This document shows positions 41,665 through 51,715 of a stretch of DNA of 64,000 nucleotides, piece after piece. This stretch comes from Stigmatella erecta. Its GTDB lineage: Bacteria; Myxococcota; Myxococcia; Myxococcales; Myxococcaceae. The position numbers and the translations under genes were made by a program. Positions within the stretch are counted from its first letter, which is position 1, and every line of letters starts with the position of its first letter. Location of the stretch: assembly GCF_900111745.1 (NCBI RefSeq), contig NZ_FOIJ01000006.1, forward strand, positions 404,082-468,081, written 5' to 3'. Below the pieces are notes generated by a model. It was given only the letters and a program-made list of their open reading frames with translations, did no database searches and was not told the DNA's origin.

Positions 41665-42180
41665 TCAGCTCGCAACCGTGGAGGGCATTTCGGGATTATA
41701 CGCGGTTCCCTCCCAGCCCACATGAGGCCCTGCCTCCTGGGCGTCCTTCCAATCGTCTCGCATCCAACTGAACGTCTTCGCGTCCTTCTCGGCCGTCGCC
41801 GGATCCAGGAAGTACGCCACATCCGTGCGGGGCATGGGCGTGCCGCCCTCCCCGCCCCACTCCAGCACCGCCCACTGAATCAGGGGGCTGAAGAGCAGGT
41901 GGTCCCACCCGAAGGCCAGGTGGCGCCGCGGCTCCTGGGAGACATCCCTCCCGGTCCCCGGGAACGCTTCCTCGCCAGCCGCCTGCGCGTTCTTGTAGGC
42001 GGCGAAGGCCTGCGCATCCCGCTCGGCCGTCTCTTCATTGACGAAGTACGCCACGTCCCGCCGGGGCGCCAGGGCCTGAGGGCCCCCACACTTCACCGAC
42101 AATCCAGCACACTGCACCACCACGTACTTCACCATCGGCTTGCCAATCCGGTGGTCCCACTCCAAAGCGACATACGGCAT
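41665..42180 (-). CDS. Protein with two copies of a small domain, function unknown
   Basis: A 171-residue protein made of a tandem duplication. Copy 1 has RRDVAYFVNEETAERDAQAF and AAYKNAQAAGEEA; copy 2 has RTDVAYFLDPATAEKDAKTF and SWMRDDWKDAQEAG. Each copy also begins with ALEWDHRIGKPMVKYVVVQC or AFGWDHLLFSPLIQWAVLEW. There is no signal peptide. I know no family that fits. The AT-rich DNA upstream and an AGGAG ribosome-binding site show a standalone gene. Confidence 0.7.
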   Translation of the reverse strand: MPYVALEWDHRIGKPMVKYVVVQCAGLSVKCGGPQALAPRRDVAYFVNEETAERDAQAFAAYKNAQAAGEEAFPGTGRDVSQEPRRHLAFGWDHLLFSPLIQWAVLEWGGEGGTPMPRTDVAYFLDPATAEKDAKTFSWMRDDWKDAQEAGPHVGWEGTAYNPEMPSTVAS

Positions 42181-42555
42181 GGCCTTCTCTCCTGTCAGGG
42201 TGTTCGGTTGTTACAAGTCTCATCGTATGAGCCTCTGAGAAGACATGAACAGCCTCCCCAAAACGGTGAGCGTCGGTTCGCGAACGCTCCCGCTGTAGGA
42301 CAACGTGGAAAAACGGAATGCTGGGTAAAAATGGCCCCATGCCTCCGAGCGAACTACACCCTCTGAGGCCTGGACGTGGAACACGCGCCGGGGCCCATCC
42401 CAGAACCTCCCGGGTTGACTTTCGGAGGGCCGGGAAGCCGCGACCTGGGGGGTTGTTTCATCCGGCGAAACAGCGCCGTATCAGCCCCCCGGCATTTTTC
42501 ACCCCACAGCAATATTTCGCTGTCTGGCGAAATCCTCTTTTCCGGGGGCGGGCGG
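42181..42555. other. AT-richer intergenic region with several short dyads
   Basis: This 375-base stretch lies downstream of the chemosensory operon and upstream of the gene starting at 42180. It holds the palindrome CTCAT-CGT-ATGAG (42219-42231), an inverted pair GTTTC/GAAAC (42455-42471), and the TTTCGC/GCGAAA dyad (42515-42532). GC content falls near 42181-42330, as expected for a promoter. No coding sequence is evident. Confidence 0.6.
42515..42532. repeat. TTTCGC/GCGAAA inverted repeat (operator or operon-end hairpin)
   Basis: TTTCGC (42515-42520) and GCGAAA (42527-42532) flank six bases, 24 bases beyond the last stop of the chemosensory operon. GGCGAAAC recurs 60 bases further on. It may terminate the operon or be a regulator site. 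Confidence 0.4.
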
Positions 42556-43650
42556 CTACACCACCGCGAGGTGCGCGTCGCGCGTCAGCTCCTCGATGTC
42601 CGCCATGCGCTGGCGCGTCTCGTGCTCGGTGAGGAACACGCGGAGCGCGTCGCGGATGAAGGGCAGCGCCTGGGCGAGGGAGACGGGGCTGAGCTGCTGC
42701 GGCTCCACGCTGGCCCGGCGGCAGGCGCGGGCGATGGTGGAGGAGGCAATCACGGGGGACAGGCCGCTGCGGGCCACCACGCGCTCCAGCAGCACGCCGG
42801 CCTCGGGAGGCTTGGCGGCCGGGGCGGGCTTGGCGGGCGCGGGCGCGTCGCCTTCCGGGGACTGGCGGCGGAGCATGTTGCGCACCTGCGCGCGCAGGAG
42901 CCCCAAGTCGCTGGCCTTGGGACAGAACGCGTCCACGCCGGCGTTGAGCGCCTCGGCCATCTTCTGGCTCTCGAAGCGCGAGGTGAACATCAGCACCGGC
43001 ACCGAGGCGAGCCCCGGCCGCGAGCGGATGAGGCGCGTGGCGGAGATGCCGTCCATGCCCGGCAGCATCAGGTCCATCAGCACGCAGTCCACGGGCTGAG
43101 CCTCCAGGAGCGGCAGCGCCTCCTCCGCGGAGCGCGCGGGGATGAGGTCATGCCCGTCCTGGCGCAGCTCCTCCACCACCGCCTGGAGGAACGTGGGGCT
43201 GTCGTCCACCACCAGCAGGCGGCGGCGGCGCGCGGCGGCCACCAGGGGCGGCTCGGCCTCGGGGGCCTTGGGCGGCGGGGGGCGCGCCTGGATGAGCTCG
43301 CGCGCGCGCTTCACCACGAAGGCGGAGTCGTACGGCTTGCCCACGTAGTCGCTGGCGCCCTCGCTCAGGCCGCGCAGGCGCGCGCCCACGGCGGACTCGG
43401 AGGAGAGCAGCAGCACGGGCACCTGCGAGGTGCGCTCGTGCGCGCGCATCTCCATGAGCAGGTCCACCCCGTCGCCGTCCTGCAGGAGGACATCGAGGAT
43501 GACCAGGTCGAAGCGCTCCTCGGACAGGGCCTTGCGCGCCCCGCCAATGCCGCCGCACAAGAGGGTGGAGAACCCCGCGGCGCCGAGCACCACGCGCAGG
43601 TCCGCCCGCACGGTCGCGCTGTCGTCCACGATGAGTACCCTGGGCTTCAT
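42556..43650 (-). CDS. Double-receiver response regulator of the chemosensory operon
   Basis: A 364-residue protein with two CheY-like receivers. The first has pocket IVDDSA and Asp53 (LVILDVLLQDGDG); the second (from ~145) has VVDDSP and Asp193 (CVLMDLMLPGMDG). An Ala/Pro-rich linker and a C-terminal helical segment of ~90 residues (LVSPVIASSTIARACRRAS-type, then LPFIRDALRVFLTEHETRQR) follow, with no DNA-binding domain. It is the last gene of the operon and the probable output or phosphate sink of the CheA at 44693-46774. The start overlaps cheB by four bases. Confidence 0.9.
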   Translation of the reverse strand: MKPRVLIVDDSATVRADLRVVLGAAGFSTLLCGGIGGARKALSEERFDLVILDVLLQDGDGVDLLMEMRAHERTSQVPVLLLSSESAVGARLRGLSEGASDYVGKPYDSAFVVKRARELIQARPPPPKAPEAEPPLVAAARRRRLLVVDDSPTFLQAVVEELRQDGHDLIPARSAEEALPLLEAQPVDCVLMDLMLPGMDGISATRLIRSRPGLASVPVLMFTSRFESQKMAEALNAGVDAFCPKASDLGLLRAQVRNMLRRQSPEGDAPAPAKPAPAAKPPEAGVLLERVVARSGLSPVIASSTIARACRRASVEPQQLSPVSLAQALPFIRDALRVFLTEHETRQRMADIEELTRDAHLAVV

Positions 43651-44696
43651 GCCTGTCCTCGCTCCGGGCGCCGGCGCGCGAGCGCGGCGAGCCACCCGGG
43701 AATGTCCTGCAATCCAACCACGTGTCTGGCCGCGCCCAGGCGGATGGCCTCGCGCGGCATGCCGAACACCACCGAGCTGGCCTCGTCCTGGGCCAGCGTC
43801 ACCGCCCCGGAGCGCCGCAGCGCATCCATCCCCTCGGCCCCATCGCGCCCCATGCCCGTGAGCAGGCACCCGATGGCCCGGCCCCCCAGCTCGCGCGCCA
43901 CGGACTCGAACAGCACGTCCACGGAGGGCCGGCACGAGTGGCGCTCGGGCCCGTGGGTGAGCCGCAAGAGCCCCTCGCTGAGCACCATGTGGCGGTTGGC
44001 CCGGGCCAGCACCACCGCCGGGCGGCACACGGACGGCAGCACCTCGCCGTCCACCGCCTGGCGCACCGGCAGCGGCGAGTACTTGCCCAGCCACTCCACC
44101 ATGGACAGCTCGAACTGCTCGGACAGGTGCATCACCAGCAGGATGGGCAGGGGAAAGTCCCGGGGCAGCCGCTGGAGGATGTTCTTCATGGCCGCGGGGC
44201 CGCCGGTGGAGGCGCCCATCACCACGGCGCGCGCGGGCAAGTCCCGGGGCGGCTCCGGCTCCAGCTTCAGGCGCCCCAGCGGGTGGGTGATGGAGGGCAC
44301 GCGCGCGGCGAGCTTCACCCGGGCGAGCAGCTCCACCATCCAGTCCTCGGCGGTGGTGCGCAGGGGCCGCTCCATGCCGTCCACCGCGCCGGCGCTCAGC
44401 GCATCCAGCAGGTGCAGCCCCCGGGAGCGGTTCTCCGGGGAGGAGAAGACGACGATGGGGGTGGGACAGTGGGCCATGATGCGCCGGGTCAGCTCCACGC
44501 CGTTCACCTTGGGCAGCGCCAGGTCCAACGCCACCACGTCCGGGCGCAGCCGCTGACATAGCTCGAATGCCCGGTCCCCGTCAGCGGTCTCCGCGGCCAC
44601 CATGCACCCCGCATCCGCCGAGAAGGCATCCACCAGCCGGCGCCGCACCGTCGGTGAATCCTCGGCGATGAGGATGCGCAGCGCGCGCGCGCTCAT
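43647..44696 (-). CDS. cheB: CheB chemoreceptor methylesterase
   Basis: A 349-residue enzyme that removes methyl groups from receptor glutamates. The receiver domain has Asp58 (DVVALDLALPKVNG) and the esterase domain has Ser163 (MGASTGGP), His190 (LLVMHLSEQ) and Asp285 (TGMGRDGAEG), so the catalytic triad is complete. It overlaps the genes on both sides by four bases. Confidence 0.96.
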   Translation of the reverse strand: MSARALRILIAEDSPTVRRRLVDAFSADAGCMVAAETADGDRAFELCQRLRPDVVALDLALPKVNGVELTRRIMAHCPTPIVVFSSPENRSRGLHLLDALSAGAVDGMERPLRTTAEDWMVELLARVKLAARVPSITHPLGRLKLEPEPPRDLPARAVVMGASTGGPAAMKNILQRLPRDFPLPILLVMHLSEQFELSMVEWLGKYSPLPVRQAVDGEVLPSVCRPAVVLARANRHMVLSEGLLRLTHGPERHSCRPSVDVLFESVARELGGRAIGCLLTGMGRDGAEGMDALRRSGAVTLAQDEASSVVFGMPREAIRLGAARHVVGLQDIPGWLAALARRRPERGQA

Positions 44697-46774
44697 GGGC
44701 CCCGCTCCGTGGGTCCCCCGGACAACCGCCTCACCGTGTCCAGGAAGCCGTGCTGATCGAACTCACCCTTGACGATATATGCCGACACGCCCGCCTCACG
44801 CCCGCGCCGCTGGTCCTCCTCCGCGCCCAGGGAGGACACCATGATAACAGGCAGCGAGGCCAGCGCGGGCGTGGCGCGCACCTTGCGGGTGAAATCCAGG
44901 CCACTCATGCCCGGCATCTCCACGTCGACGATGACGAGCGAGTGGCCACCCCGGGACACCTTCTCCAGCCCCTCCTCGCCCGAGGCGGCCAGCTCCACCT
45001 GGTAGCCGGCCGACTCCAGGATGCCCTGCTCCAGCATGCGCGTGGTGACCGAGTCGTCGATGACGAGCACCCGGCGCTTCCGGGTGGGCTGCGCCTGCAC
45101 GGTGGGCACGTGCCCCTGGCGCACCCAGTGGGCCAGGCCCACCATGTCCATCACCAGGAGCGGCTCGCCCTGGGCATCGAAGCTGGCCCCGGCGACGAGC
45201 GGCAGCGGGGGCACGGAGGCGGGCAGGGGGCGCACCACCACGCGGTGAATGCCGCGCAGCCGGTCCACGCCCACCGCCACGCGCGCCTCGCCGCGGCCAA
45301 TCACCACCGCGGACCAGGCGCGGGACTGGGGCGGCTCGGGGTGGCCCAGCACCGAGGAGAGCGGCAGGAACGTCACCGTCTGCTCCTCGTGGAGGAAGGA
45401 GGCCCGGGCGCCCACCCACGTGAGCGTCTCCGGCCCCAGCCGCACCGTGGCGCTCAGCGCATCCAGCGGCAGGAGCACGCGCTTGTTGCCCACCTCCGCC
45501 TCCAGCACCTCCAGCGAGGTGAGGGACACGGGCACATCCAGGATGATGCTCGTGCCCAGGCTCGGCCAGGTGGCCGCGGTGGCCTCGCCCTTCAGCGCCC
45601 GGGCAATCTCGCGCACCACATCCAGCCCCACGCCGCGGCCGGACAGGTCCGTCACGGAGCGCGCGGTGCTGAAGCCCGCCTGGAAGAGCAAGTCCAGCAG
45701 CGCCGCCTCGTCCAGCGAGGCCGCGTCCTGCTCCAGCACCAGCCCGCGCGCCACCGCCGCGTCGCGCACGCCGCCCAGGTCCACCCCGCGCCCGTCGTCC
45801 TCGCACAGGAAGCGCACCCGGGCCCCGCGCCGCTCCACGCGCACGAGCACCCGGCCCGCCTCTGGCTTGCCCAGCGCGAGCCGCTCCTCGGGCATCTCCA
45901 GCCCGTGGTCCACGGCGTTGCGCACCGCGTGCAGGAGCGCCTGGCGCACCGCGGCCAGCACGTGCCCATCCAGCCGCACGTCCCCGCCCTCGGCCTGGAG
46001 CGAGACGCGCTTGCCCGTCAGGGCCGCCGCCTCGTGCGCCGCCAGCTCCAGCGCGCCAAACAGCGTGGAGGCGGGCACCAGCCGCAGCGCGTGGCTGGCG
46101 TCCCGGAGCCGGGACAGCTCGCCCTCCACCTTGCCGAGCCCCCCGTCCAGCCGCCGGCCCGCGCGCGTGAGGGCCCCGTTGAGCCCCTCGGCCACGGACA
46201 AGGTGCGCGAGAGCCACCGGGCGCGCTCGGCGGGCGAGCCGCTCGCGGCCGCGGGCGCGGTGAGGTGCTCGAGCAGCCCCTCCGCCGCGTTCCGGGCCTG
46301 CCCCACCGCCTCCACCGCCTCGCGCAGGCCGCCCAGGCGCACCACCGCCTCGGCGAGCCCATCCAGCAGTTCCTCCAGCGCGGAGAGCTCCACGCGCAGC
46401 GTCTCGGGCGCGCTCCCGTCGGGCACCGGCTGCGGCTCCTCGCCGGGGGCCACCGGGGGCGGCGCGTCCATCTCCGCCAGCGCGTCGCCCATCTGCGCCA
46501 CCAGGCGGATGAACTCGCTCACGCTGGAGCGCGGCAGCGGCACGCCCTCGTCCCGGAAGGGCTGGAGCGCGTCCTCCACCGCGTGGGCAATCTCCGCGAT
46601 GCGCGCGTGGCTGACCACCCGCGCGGCGCCCTTGAGCGTGTGCGCCCAGCGGAAGAGCTGGGGCACCATCTCGGCGTCGTCCGCGCCCTCCTCCAAGGCC
46701 ACGAAGCCCTGGCCGAGCTGCTGGAGCAGCTCGCGGGCCTCGACCTTGAAGTAGCGCAGAATCTCGTCGTTCAT
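44693..46774 (-). CDS. cheA: CheA histidine kinase with C-terminal receiver
   Basis: A 693-residue hybrid CheA. The Hpt domain carries His45 in [14 protein letters not shown]. The dimerisation/ATP domain contains [20 protein letters not shown] (N box) and [19 protein letters not shown] (G2). A CheW-like coupling domain follows, then a receiver at ~570-690 with [14 protein letters not shown] receiver on CheA is typical of FrzE-type systems for motility or development rather than flagellar swimming. It is operon gene five, overlapping the receptor and cheB genes by ATGA. Confidence 0.96.
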   Translation of the reverse strand: MNDEILRYFKVEARELLQQLGQGFVALEEGADDAEMVPQLFRWAHTLKGAARVVSHARIAEIAHAVEDALQPFRDEGVPLPRSSVSEFIRLVAQMGDALAEMDAPPPVAPGEEPQPVPDGSAPETLRVELSALEELLDGLAEAVVRLGGLREAVEAVGQARNAAEGLLEHLTAPAAASGSPAERARWLSRTLSVAEGLNGALTRAGRRLDGGLGKVEGELSRLRDASHALRLVPASTLFGALELAAHEAAALTGKRVSLQAEGGDVRLDGHVLAAVRQALLHAVRNAVDHGLEMPEERLALGKPEAGRVLVRVERRGARVRFLCEDDGRGVDLGGVRDAAVARGLVLEQDAASLDEAALLDLLFQAGFSTARSVTDLSGRGVGLDVVREIARALKGEATAATWPSLGTSIILDVPVSLTSLEVLEAEVGNKRVLLPLDALSATVRLGPETLTWVGARASFLHEEQTVTFLPLSSVLGHPEPPQSRAWSAVVIGRGEARVAVGVDRLRGIHRVVVRPLPASVPPLPLVAGASFDAQGEPLLVMDMVGLAHWVRQGHVPTVQAQPTRKRRVLVIDDSVTTRMLEQGILESAGYQVELAASGEEGLEKVSRGGHSLVIVDVEMPGMSGLDFTRKVRATPALASLPVIMVSSLGAEEDQRRGREAGVSAYIVKGEFDQHGFLDTVRRLSGGPTERGP

Positions 46775-48249
46775 GCGGGGGCCGAGGTGCGGCTGTCCAC
46801 CAGCGAGGCGAGCTGCTTGGAGAGCCGGGTGAGCTGCGTGGAGGTCTGCAACGTCTGCGCGGAGCTCACCTCCGTCTGCCGGGCCGTCATCGCCACCTGC
46901 TGGATGGCGGTGCTCACCTGCTCCACCGCCGTCGTCTGCTGCTGGGTGGACAGCTCGATTTCACGCGCCACGTCCAGGTTGTTGCCCGTCAGCTCGGCGA
47001 TGCGCTTGAAGGTGCCCGCCACGTCCGAGAACTGCCGCGCGCTGTTCTGCACCGCCTTGGAGCCATCCTCGGTGGCCATGAGCGTGGTGTTGGCCGCGGC
47101 GCGCACCTCGTCGATGAGCGAGCGCACGTCCTTGGTGGAGGCACCGACGCGGTCGGCCAGCTTGCGGATCTCCTCGGCCACCACCGCGAAGCGCCGGCCG
47201 TGCTCGCCCGCGCCCGCGCTCTCGATGGTGGCGTTGATGGCGAGGATGTTCGTCTGCTCGGCCAGCTCGTTGATGATGTCCAGGATGCCGCCGATCTCCT
47301 GCGAGCGCTTGCCCAGCTCCAGCATGTGGTTGACGATGACGTCCACCTGGCGGCGCACCGTCTCGATGGCCTCCTGGGCCCGGTCCACCGTCTGCGCGCC
47401 CAGGCGCGTGGTGCCCGCGGTCTCGCTCGCCACGCGCGACACCTGCTGCGCGTTGCCGGCGATTTGCCGGAACGTGGAGAGCAGCTCCTTCACGGTGGTG
47501 GACACCTCGGTGGTGGCCGAGGCCTGCTCGCGCGCGCCGGACACCTGCTGGGTGGCGGCGGCCTGCAGCTCCGCGGAGGAGCTCTGCACGTGCTCCACCG
47601 CCTGGCCGATCTGCTTGCGCAGCCCGCGGCTGATGGCCACCCCCGTCACCACGATGAAGATGAGCACCGCGGCCACGCCGCCCTCGGCCAGCCACGTGAG
47701 GAAGCGCGCGTCCTCCTCCGCCCCGCGCTCCTGGTCCTGCAGGAGCCGCTCCTCGGTGGCGCGCATCTCGTCCACGCTGGAGCGCAGCGTGTCCGAGGCG
47801 CGCCGGTTCTCGTCCGCGGCGATGAGCGCCAGTGCGGCCTCGAAGCCCTTGGCGCGGCGCGCGGCGATGACCTCCTGCATCTCCTGCAACCGCACCGTGA
47901 CGCGCTGCTGGACGCTGGCCAGGTGGCGCTGCTGCTCGGGCAGGTTCACGGTGAGCGCGCGCAGCGTCTCCAGCTCCCCGGCGATGCGCGCCTCGGCGGT
48001 GCGCACGGTGGTCAGGAACGCATCCTGGCCGGTGATGACATAGCCGCGCTTGGCCGACTCCACATGGTTCAGCTCGGAGACGACGGTCTCCAGGTGGGCC
48101 ATGACCTTATAGGTGTGCCCCATGGTCCGGCTGTTCTCCAGGAAGCGCTGATTGCCGCGCATCGTCAGGATGGCCAGGATGCCGATGCTCACCAGCACCG
48201 CCGCGTACCCCCCGGCGATCTGCTGTCCCACCGTCCACTTCCTACGCAT
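46771..48249 (-). CDS. Methyl-accepting chemotaxis protein (CHASE3-like sensor)
   Basis: A 492-residue receptor with TM1 at ~10-28 and TM2 at ~188-210 ([19 protein letters not shown]). The periplasmic part is helical ([20 protein letters not shown]), as in CHASE3. The cytoplasmic hairpin tip reads [20 protein letters not shown], with [13 protein letters not shown], a standard signalling tip. It should control the CheA encoded next. The signal it senses is unknown. The gene is separated from cheW by three bases. Confidence 0.94.
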   Translation of the reverse strand: MRRKWTVGQQIAGGYAAVLVSIGILAILTMRGNQRFLENSRTMGHTYKVMAHLETVVSELNHVESAKRGYVITGQDAFLTTVRTAEARIAGELETLRALTVNLPEQQRHLASVQQRVTVRLQEMQEVIAARRAKGFEAALALIAADENRRASDTLRSSVDEMRATEERLLQDQERGAEEDARFLTWLAEGGVAAVLIFIVVTGVAISRGLRKQIGQAVEHVQSSSAELQAAATQQVSGAREQASATTEVSTTVKELLSTFRQIAGNAQQVSRVASETAGTTRLGAQTVDRAQEAIETVRRQVDVIVNHMLELGKRSQEIGGILDIINELAEQTNILAINATIESAGAGEHGRRFAVVAEEIRKLADRVGASTKDVRSLIDEVRAAANTTLMATEDGSKAVQNSARQFSDVAGTFKRIAELTGNNLDVAREIELSTQQQTTAVEQVSTAIQQVAMTARQTEVSSAQTLQTSTQLTRLSKQLASLVDSRTSAPA

Positions 48250-48252
48250 TCA

Positions 48253-48789
48253 CTACCTCGTGTTCCGCGGAGCCGCGGCCCCGTCCAGGAGATCCTTCAC
48301 CAACGCATCCACATCCAGCACCGGCAGGGGCGGCGCGTCCGGGCGCGCCACGCTGGCCCGCAGGTAGGGCCGGGGGGCTTCCCCCGCGTTCGGCTGTATC
48401 TGCTCGGGGGTGACGCGCAGCTGGCCCTCGAAGCCCCCCACGGCCAGCCCCATGCGCCGCTCGCCCCCGCACAACACCATCCAGTGTGGCTTCTCGTCCG
48501 AGGGCAGCCCCAGCCGGTAGGCCAGATCGTGCACCGCCACCAGCTGGCCGCGCAGGCCCACCAGGCCCAGCAGCCCCGCGGGGCTGCCCGGCAGGGCCAC
48601 CACCCGGGCGAGGATGTGCAGGCCCGACAGCCGCTCCAGCGGCACCGTCAGCGCCGTGCCCGCCACGCGCAGCCGCAGCAGCACCTCCCAGCGCGTGTCC
48701 ACCCGCGCCGGCGGGCGCGAGAAGGACAGATCGAACTCCTCGCGCAGCTCGGCCAGGCGCCGGGACGTGTTCTCACTCCGGCTGCTCAT
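48253..48789 (-). CDS. cheW: CheW coupling protein
   Basis: A 178-residue CheW-type protein: VLLRLRVAGTALTVPLERLS, LLGLVGLRGQLVAVHDLAYR and VLDVDALVKDLLDG. It links receptor and CheA. The N-terminal ~30 residues are an extra extension. It overlaps cheR by four bases at its start and ends three bases before the receptor gene. Confidence 0.9.
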   Translation of the reverse strand: MSSRSENTSRRLAELREEFDLSFSRPPARVDTRWEVLLRLRVAGTALTVPLERLSGLHILARVVALPGSPAGLLGLVGLRGQLVAVHDLAYRLGLPSDEKPHWMVLCGGERRMGLAVGGFEGQLRVTPEQIQPNAGEAPRPYLRASVARPDAPPLPVLDVDALVKDLLDGAAAPRNTR

Positions 48790-50210
48790 GGAACCTCCGC
48801 GCAGGCGCGCAGCTCTTGCTGGCAGACCTGCATCAAGCCGTGGCGGCCAAAGCCGCCCCCGAACAACGCCAGGTGCAGCGGCTGCTCGTGCGCGAGCAGG
48901 CTGAGCGCCAGCCGCAGCGCCACGCGGGCGGGCATCGCCTCGCGCGCCCGCCGCGCCAGGATGCCCAGGCGCAGGTGCCCCAGCGCGAACGTGGGCTCCA
49001 GGTGCACGGCCCGCGCGTAGCGGTGGCGCGCGCCCCCGTCATCCCCGGCCTGCTCGCGGCACAGCCCCAGCAGGTAGTACACGGCGGCCTCCGCCCGTCC
49101 GGTGGCCACGAGCGCCTCGGCCCCCCGCTCCGCCTCCGGGAAGTGCCCGCTCTGGAAGTGCAGCACCGCCCGCAGCAGCCGCGCGCTGGACTGCTCCCGG
49201 TCCGCCTCGGGCAGCTGCTCCAGCCACGCCTGGGCCTCGGCGTACCGCTCCTCCTCCAGCAGCCGCCACGCCCGGTCCATGCCGGGCGGCTCGTGGGAGG
49301 GCGCCAGGCTCCAGGCGGAGGGCGCCGCGGGGCGCGCGGCCTGCGGCACGCGCACGTCCAGGGCCTGGGGCGCCGGGGGGACGGCGGGCGCGGGGGCCGG
49401 GGCCGTCCGGCGGCGATGGTAGAAGGCCTCGCCGGCCTGCAGCACCTCGAAGGACGCGGAGAAGCCCCGGGGCGTCTCGGAGGGCCCCAGCAGCAAGACG
49501 CCCGACGGCGTGAGCGCCCGCTCCAGGCGGGCGATGACGGCGCGGGTCACCTCGGGGGTGAAGTACAGGGTGACGTTGCGGCAGAGGATGACGTCGAAGG
49601 AGCCCGGCGCCCAGAAGACCGGATCCTCCTCCAGGAGGTTGCGCTCCTCGAAGAGCACGCGCTCCCGGGCGTGGGGCCGGGGCTCGAAGTCCCCGTTGGG
49701 CAGGGCGTGGAACCAGCGCTCGCGCAGCGCCTCGGGACAGGAGCGCAGGGACCAGGCGGCATAGCGCGCGCGGCGCGCCCGCTCGATGGCGCGCGGGTTC
49801 ACGTCCACGCCCGTGATGAAGAGGCGCTCGGGCTCCACCAGCGGGTTCTCCCGGCCGAGGATGGCCACCGAGTACGCCTCCTCGCCGGAGGAGCACCCCG
49901 CGCACAGCACGCGCGCCGGCTTGCCCTCGCGCTGCACCTGGGGCAGCACCTCGCCCACCAGCGCCTGCAGCTGGGCCAGGTGGCGGAAGAAGTACGTCTC
50001 GCCCACCGTGAGCCGCTCGGCCAGCACGCGCAGCTCCGCGTCCTGGGGCCCGGCGCCCTCCAACCGGCCCAGGTAGGCCTCCAGGCTGGTGCGCGCGGAC
50101 TTCTCCGCCAGCAGCGCCTCCAGCTCCCGGCCCCCGTTGGGAACGGGCGCGAGCCCCAGGCGCCGCTCCACGAAGGCAGCGAACCGGCTCACGGCCCTCG
50201 GCCACTCCAT
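48786..50210 (-). CDS. cheR: CheR methyltransferase with C-terminal TPR region
   Basis: A 474-residue enzyme that methylates receptor glutamates. The helical N-domain (LTVGETYFFRHLAQL) and the SAM motif ARVLCAGCSSGEEAYSVAI are clear, as is FDVILCRNVTLYFTPEVTR. After ~275 residues an Ala/Pro-rich linker leads to TPR-like helices (AWRLLEEERYAEAQAWLEQL, YYLLGLCREQAGDDGGARHR). CheR-TPR fusions are found in myxobacterial Che systems. The ATG overlaps the stop of the upstream CheW-like gene by one base (TGATG). Confidence 0.93.
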   Translation of the reverse strand: MEWPRAVSRFAAFVERRLGLAPVPNGGRELEALLAEKSARTSLEAYLGRLEGAGPQDAELRVLAERLTVGETYFFRHLAQLQALVGEVLPQVQREGKPARVLCAGCSSGEEAYSVAILGRENPLVEPERLFITGVDVNPRAIERARRARYAAWSLRSCPEALRERWFHALPNGDFEPRPHARERVLFEERNLLEEDPVFWAPGSFDVILCRNVTLYFTPEVTRAVIARLERALTPSGVLLLGPSETPRGFSASFEVLQAGEAFYHRRRTAPAPAPAVPPAPQALDVRVPQAARPAAPSAWSLAPSHEPPGMDRAWRLLEEERYAEAQAWLEQLPEADREQSSARLLRAVLHFQSGHFPEAERGAEALVATGRAEAAVYYLLGLCREQAGDDGGARHRYARAVHLEPTFALGHLRLGILARRAREAMPARVALRLALSLLAHEQPLHLALFGGGFGRHGLMQVCQQELRACAEVP

Positions 50211-50689
50211 CACGCCTCGCCTCCCGTCACGAGCCGGCCCCAGACCGCCTCGGTGAGCAGCCGCGAGGTGTTCAGCGCCGCCAGGAGCTGCCCATCCAGC
50301 GTGCCCAGCACCTCCAGGTTGCCCCCCACGGCCACCGCCAGCAGCGGCGGCAGCGAGCCCAGCTCGCGCGCGCCCAGCCGCCGCAGCCCCAGCACCTCCT
50401 CCACCTCCAGCACGAGCTGCCGCTCGCCCACGCGCAGCGAGACGAAGCGCTGGGAGGTGCCCGCGCGGGTGCCGCCCAGCAACGTCGCCAGGTGCACCAC
50501 CGGCGAGGGCCGGCCTCGCACGATGGCCACCCCGCGCACGAACGGCGGCGCCTCCGCCACCGGCGTCACCGGCAACGGCCGCATCGTCTCGACGACTTCC
50601 GCGATGGGCAGCGCGCAAATCCAGCCCCGCGCGCGCACGATCAAGAAGCGTCCCTCTTCGGCACCGCCAAACATCATGACTTCTGACAT
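50210..50689 (-). CDS. cheW: CheW-like coupling protein, first gene of the operon
   Basis: A 159-residue CheW-family protein: GRFLIVRARGWICALPIAEV, APPFVRGVAIVRGRPSPVVH and RQLVLEVEEVLGLRRL. It may serve as a second coupling protein for the cheA encoded downstream. The start at 50689 (MSEVMMFGG) was preferred over the longer frame. The operon promoter should lie in 50690-50800, but I see no clear box. Confidence 0.88.
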   Translation of the reverse strand: MSEVMMFGGAEEGRFLIVRARGWICALPIAEVVETMRPLPVTPVAEAPPFVRGVAIVRGRPSPVVHLATLLGGTRAGTSQRFVSLRVGERQLVLEVEEVLGLRRLGARELGSLPPLLAVAVGGNLEVLGTLDGQLLAALNTSRLLTEAVWGRLVTGGEA

Positions 50690-51061
50690 TGATGCAGTCC
50701 GGTTCTCTCGCTCAAACGGGGGCAAACTGAATCATCGCACTTCCATGGCGCGGAGCCCAAGCCCGCCCCACGGGGCTGCGGCACCCCTCCGGCCTGTCAG
50801 CCACAACGGCACTTTCGCGCTCACCTGGAACGGTCCTCGTTCCTCGTCCGCCCCCGCCCCGGGCGGCGGCATTCTGGATCGAAACGGCACCGTACCTGAA
50901 GGCAGGCGGCATCAGGCGAGGACACCCGCCCGCTGCCGGAGCGGCCATCCACACGGCCCCCGGTGCCAGTCCTTCGGACCATTGCCACGTTTCTGAGTGC
51001 ACCCATCGGTCAGGGCATGGGGCCCTGGCCTTGTGTCTCACGTCGAGCGGAGGAACGGACA
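50690..51061. other. Divergent intergenic region without recognised elements
   Basis: These 372 bases separate the chemosensory operon from the gene at 51062. I found no convincing promoter boxes or strong repeats; the sequence is GC-rich with only short local palindromes. It must contain both promoters. Confidence 0.5.
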
Positions 51062-51568
51062 ATGTTCGAACGCATGCGAAGCGGCATGGCCGTCTTGAGC
51101 CGGGATGGCGTCCACGTGGGGCGCATCGTGGACGTCACGGCGGACGGCATCGTCATCGAGAAGGGGCTGATCTTCCACCGGGACTTCGTGGTGCCTTTCC
51201 ATGACGTCGCCCAGTTCCAAGGCGATGAGATCGTCCTCTCGCTCGACAAGGCCTCGCTGCGCGGCGCGCACGGCATGAGCTTGATTTCGCCAGCGCCAGC
51301 CGAGGCGCGCACGGACATGCCCCGGAGCCAGGAGGTGGACTCCGCGCTGGACGATGCCGAGACGATGACGCCCGCGGCGGTGGCCCGGCCCCGGGCTGCC
51401 GGGCACGAGTCCCCTGGCCTCTTTCCGTACCCGGCCCCGGAGCCCGCCCTGCACGAGCGCTGGGCCGCGGGCCCAGGCTGGGATCCGATGCGCGCGGACG
51501 AGGAGCCGGCGGAGCCGCAGCCCGCGTCCCGGGTGGGGCCGGACAGCGATCCGCTGACGCGCTACTAG
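51062..51568 (+). CDS. PRC-barrel-like (DUF2171) protein
   Basis: A 168-residue protein. Residues 5-65 form a PRC-barrel/DUF2171-type fold (SGMAVLSRDGVHVGRIVDVT, then FVVPFHDVAQFQGDEIVLSL). The rest is Pro/Ala/Glu-rich and disordered. Such domains bind RNA or proteins; the role is unknown. The ATG at 51062 follows a GGAGGA ribosome-binding site. Confidence 0.75.
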   Translation: MFERMRSGMAVLSRDGVHVGRIVDVTADGIVIEKGLIFHRDFVVPFHDVAQFQGDEIVLSLDKASLRGAHGMSLISPAPAEARTDMPRSQEVDSALDDAETMTPAAVARPRAAGHESPGLFPYPAPEPALHERWAAGPGWDPMRADEEPAEPQPASRVGPDSDPLTRY

Positions 51569-51715
51569 CCCCTCGGCTCCACGCCCGCCTGCTCTGGGCC
51601 TTGGCCAGACAGGCGGGCAAGGGCCTTGCCTCCCCCTGCCCCATCGAGGCGGCGGCCTCGGGCCTGCGGCGCGGAATGTCCTCCTTATGTTGAAGGGAGG
51701 AGCGCCGAGCCCACC

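Noticed and set aside
44750..48043. A plus-strand open frame of over 1000 codons opposite cheA and the receptor gene
   Set aside because: It is the shadow of high-GC genes on the minus strand; its translation is His/Arg/Gly-rich with no domain, and the minus-strand genes have clear catalytic motifs.
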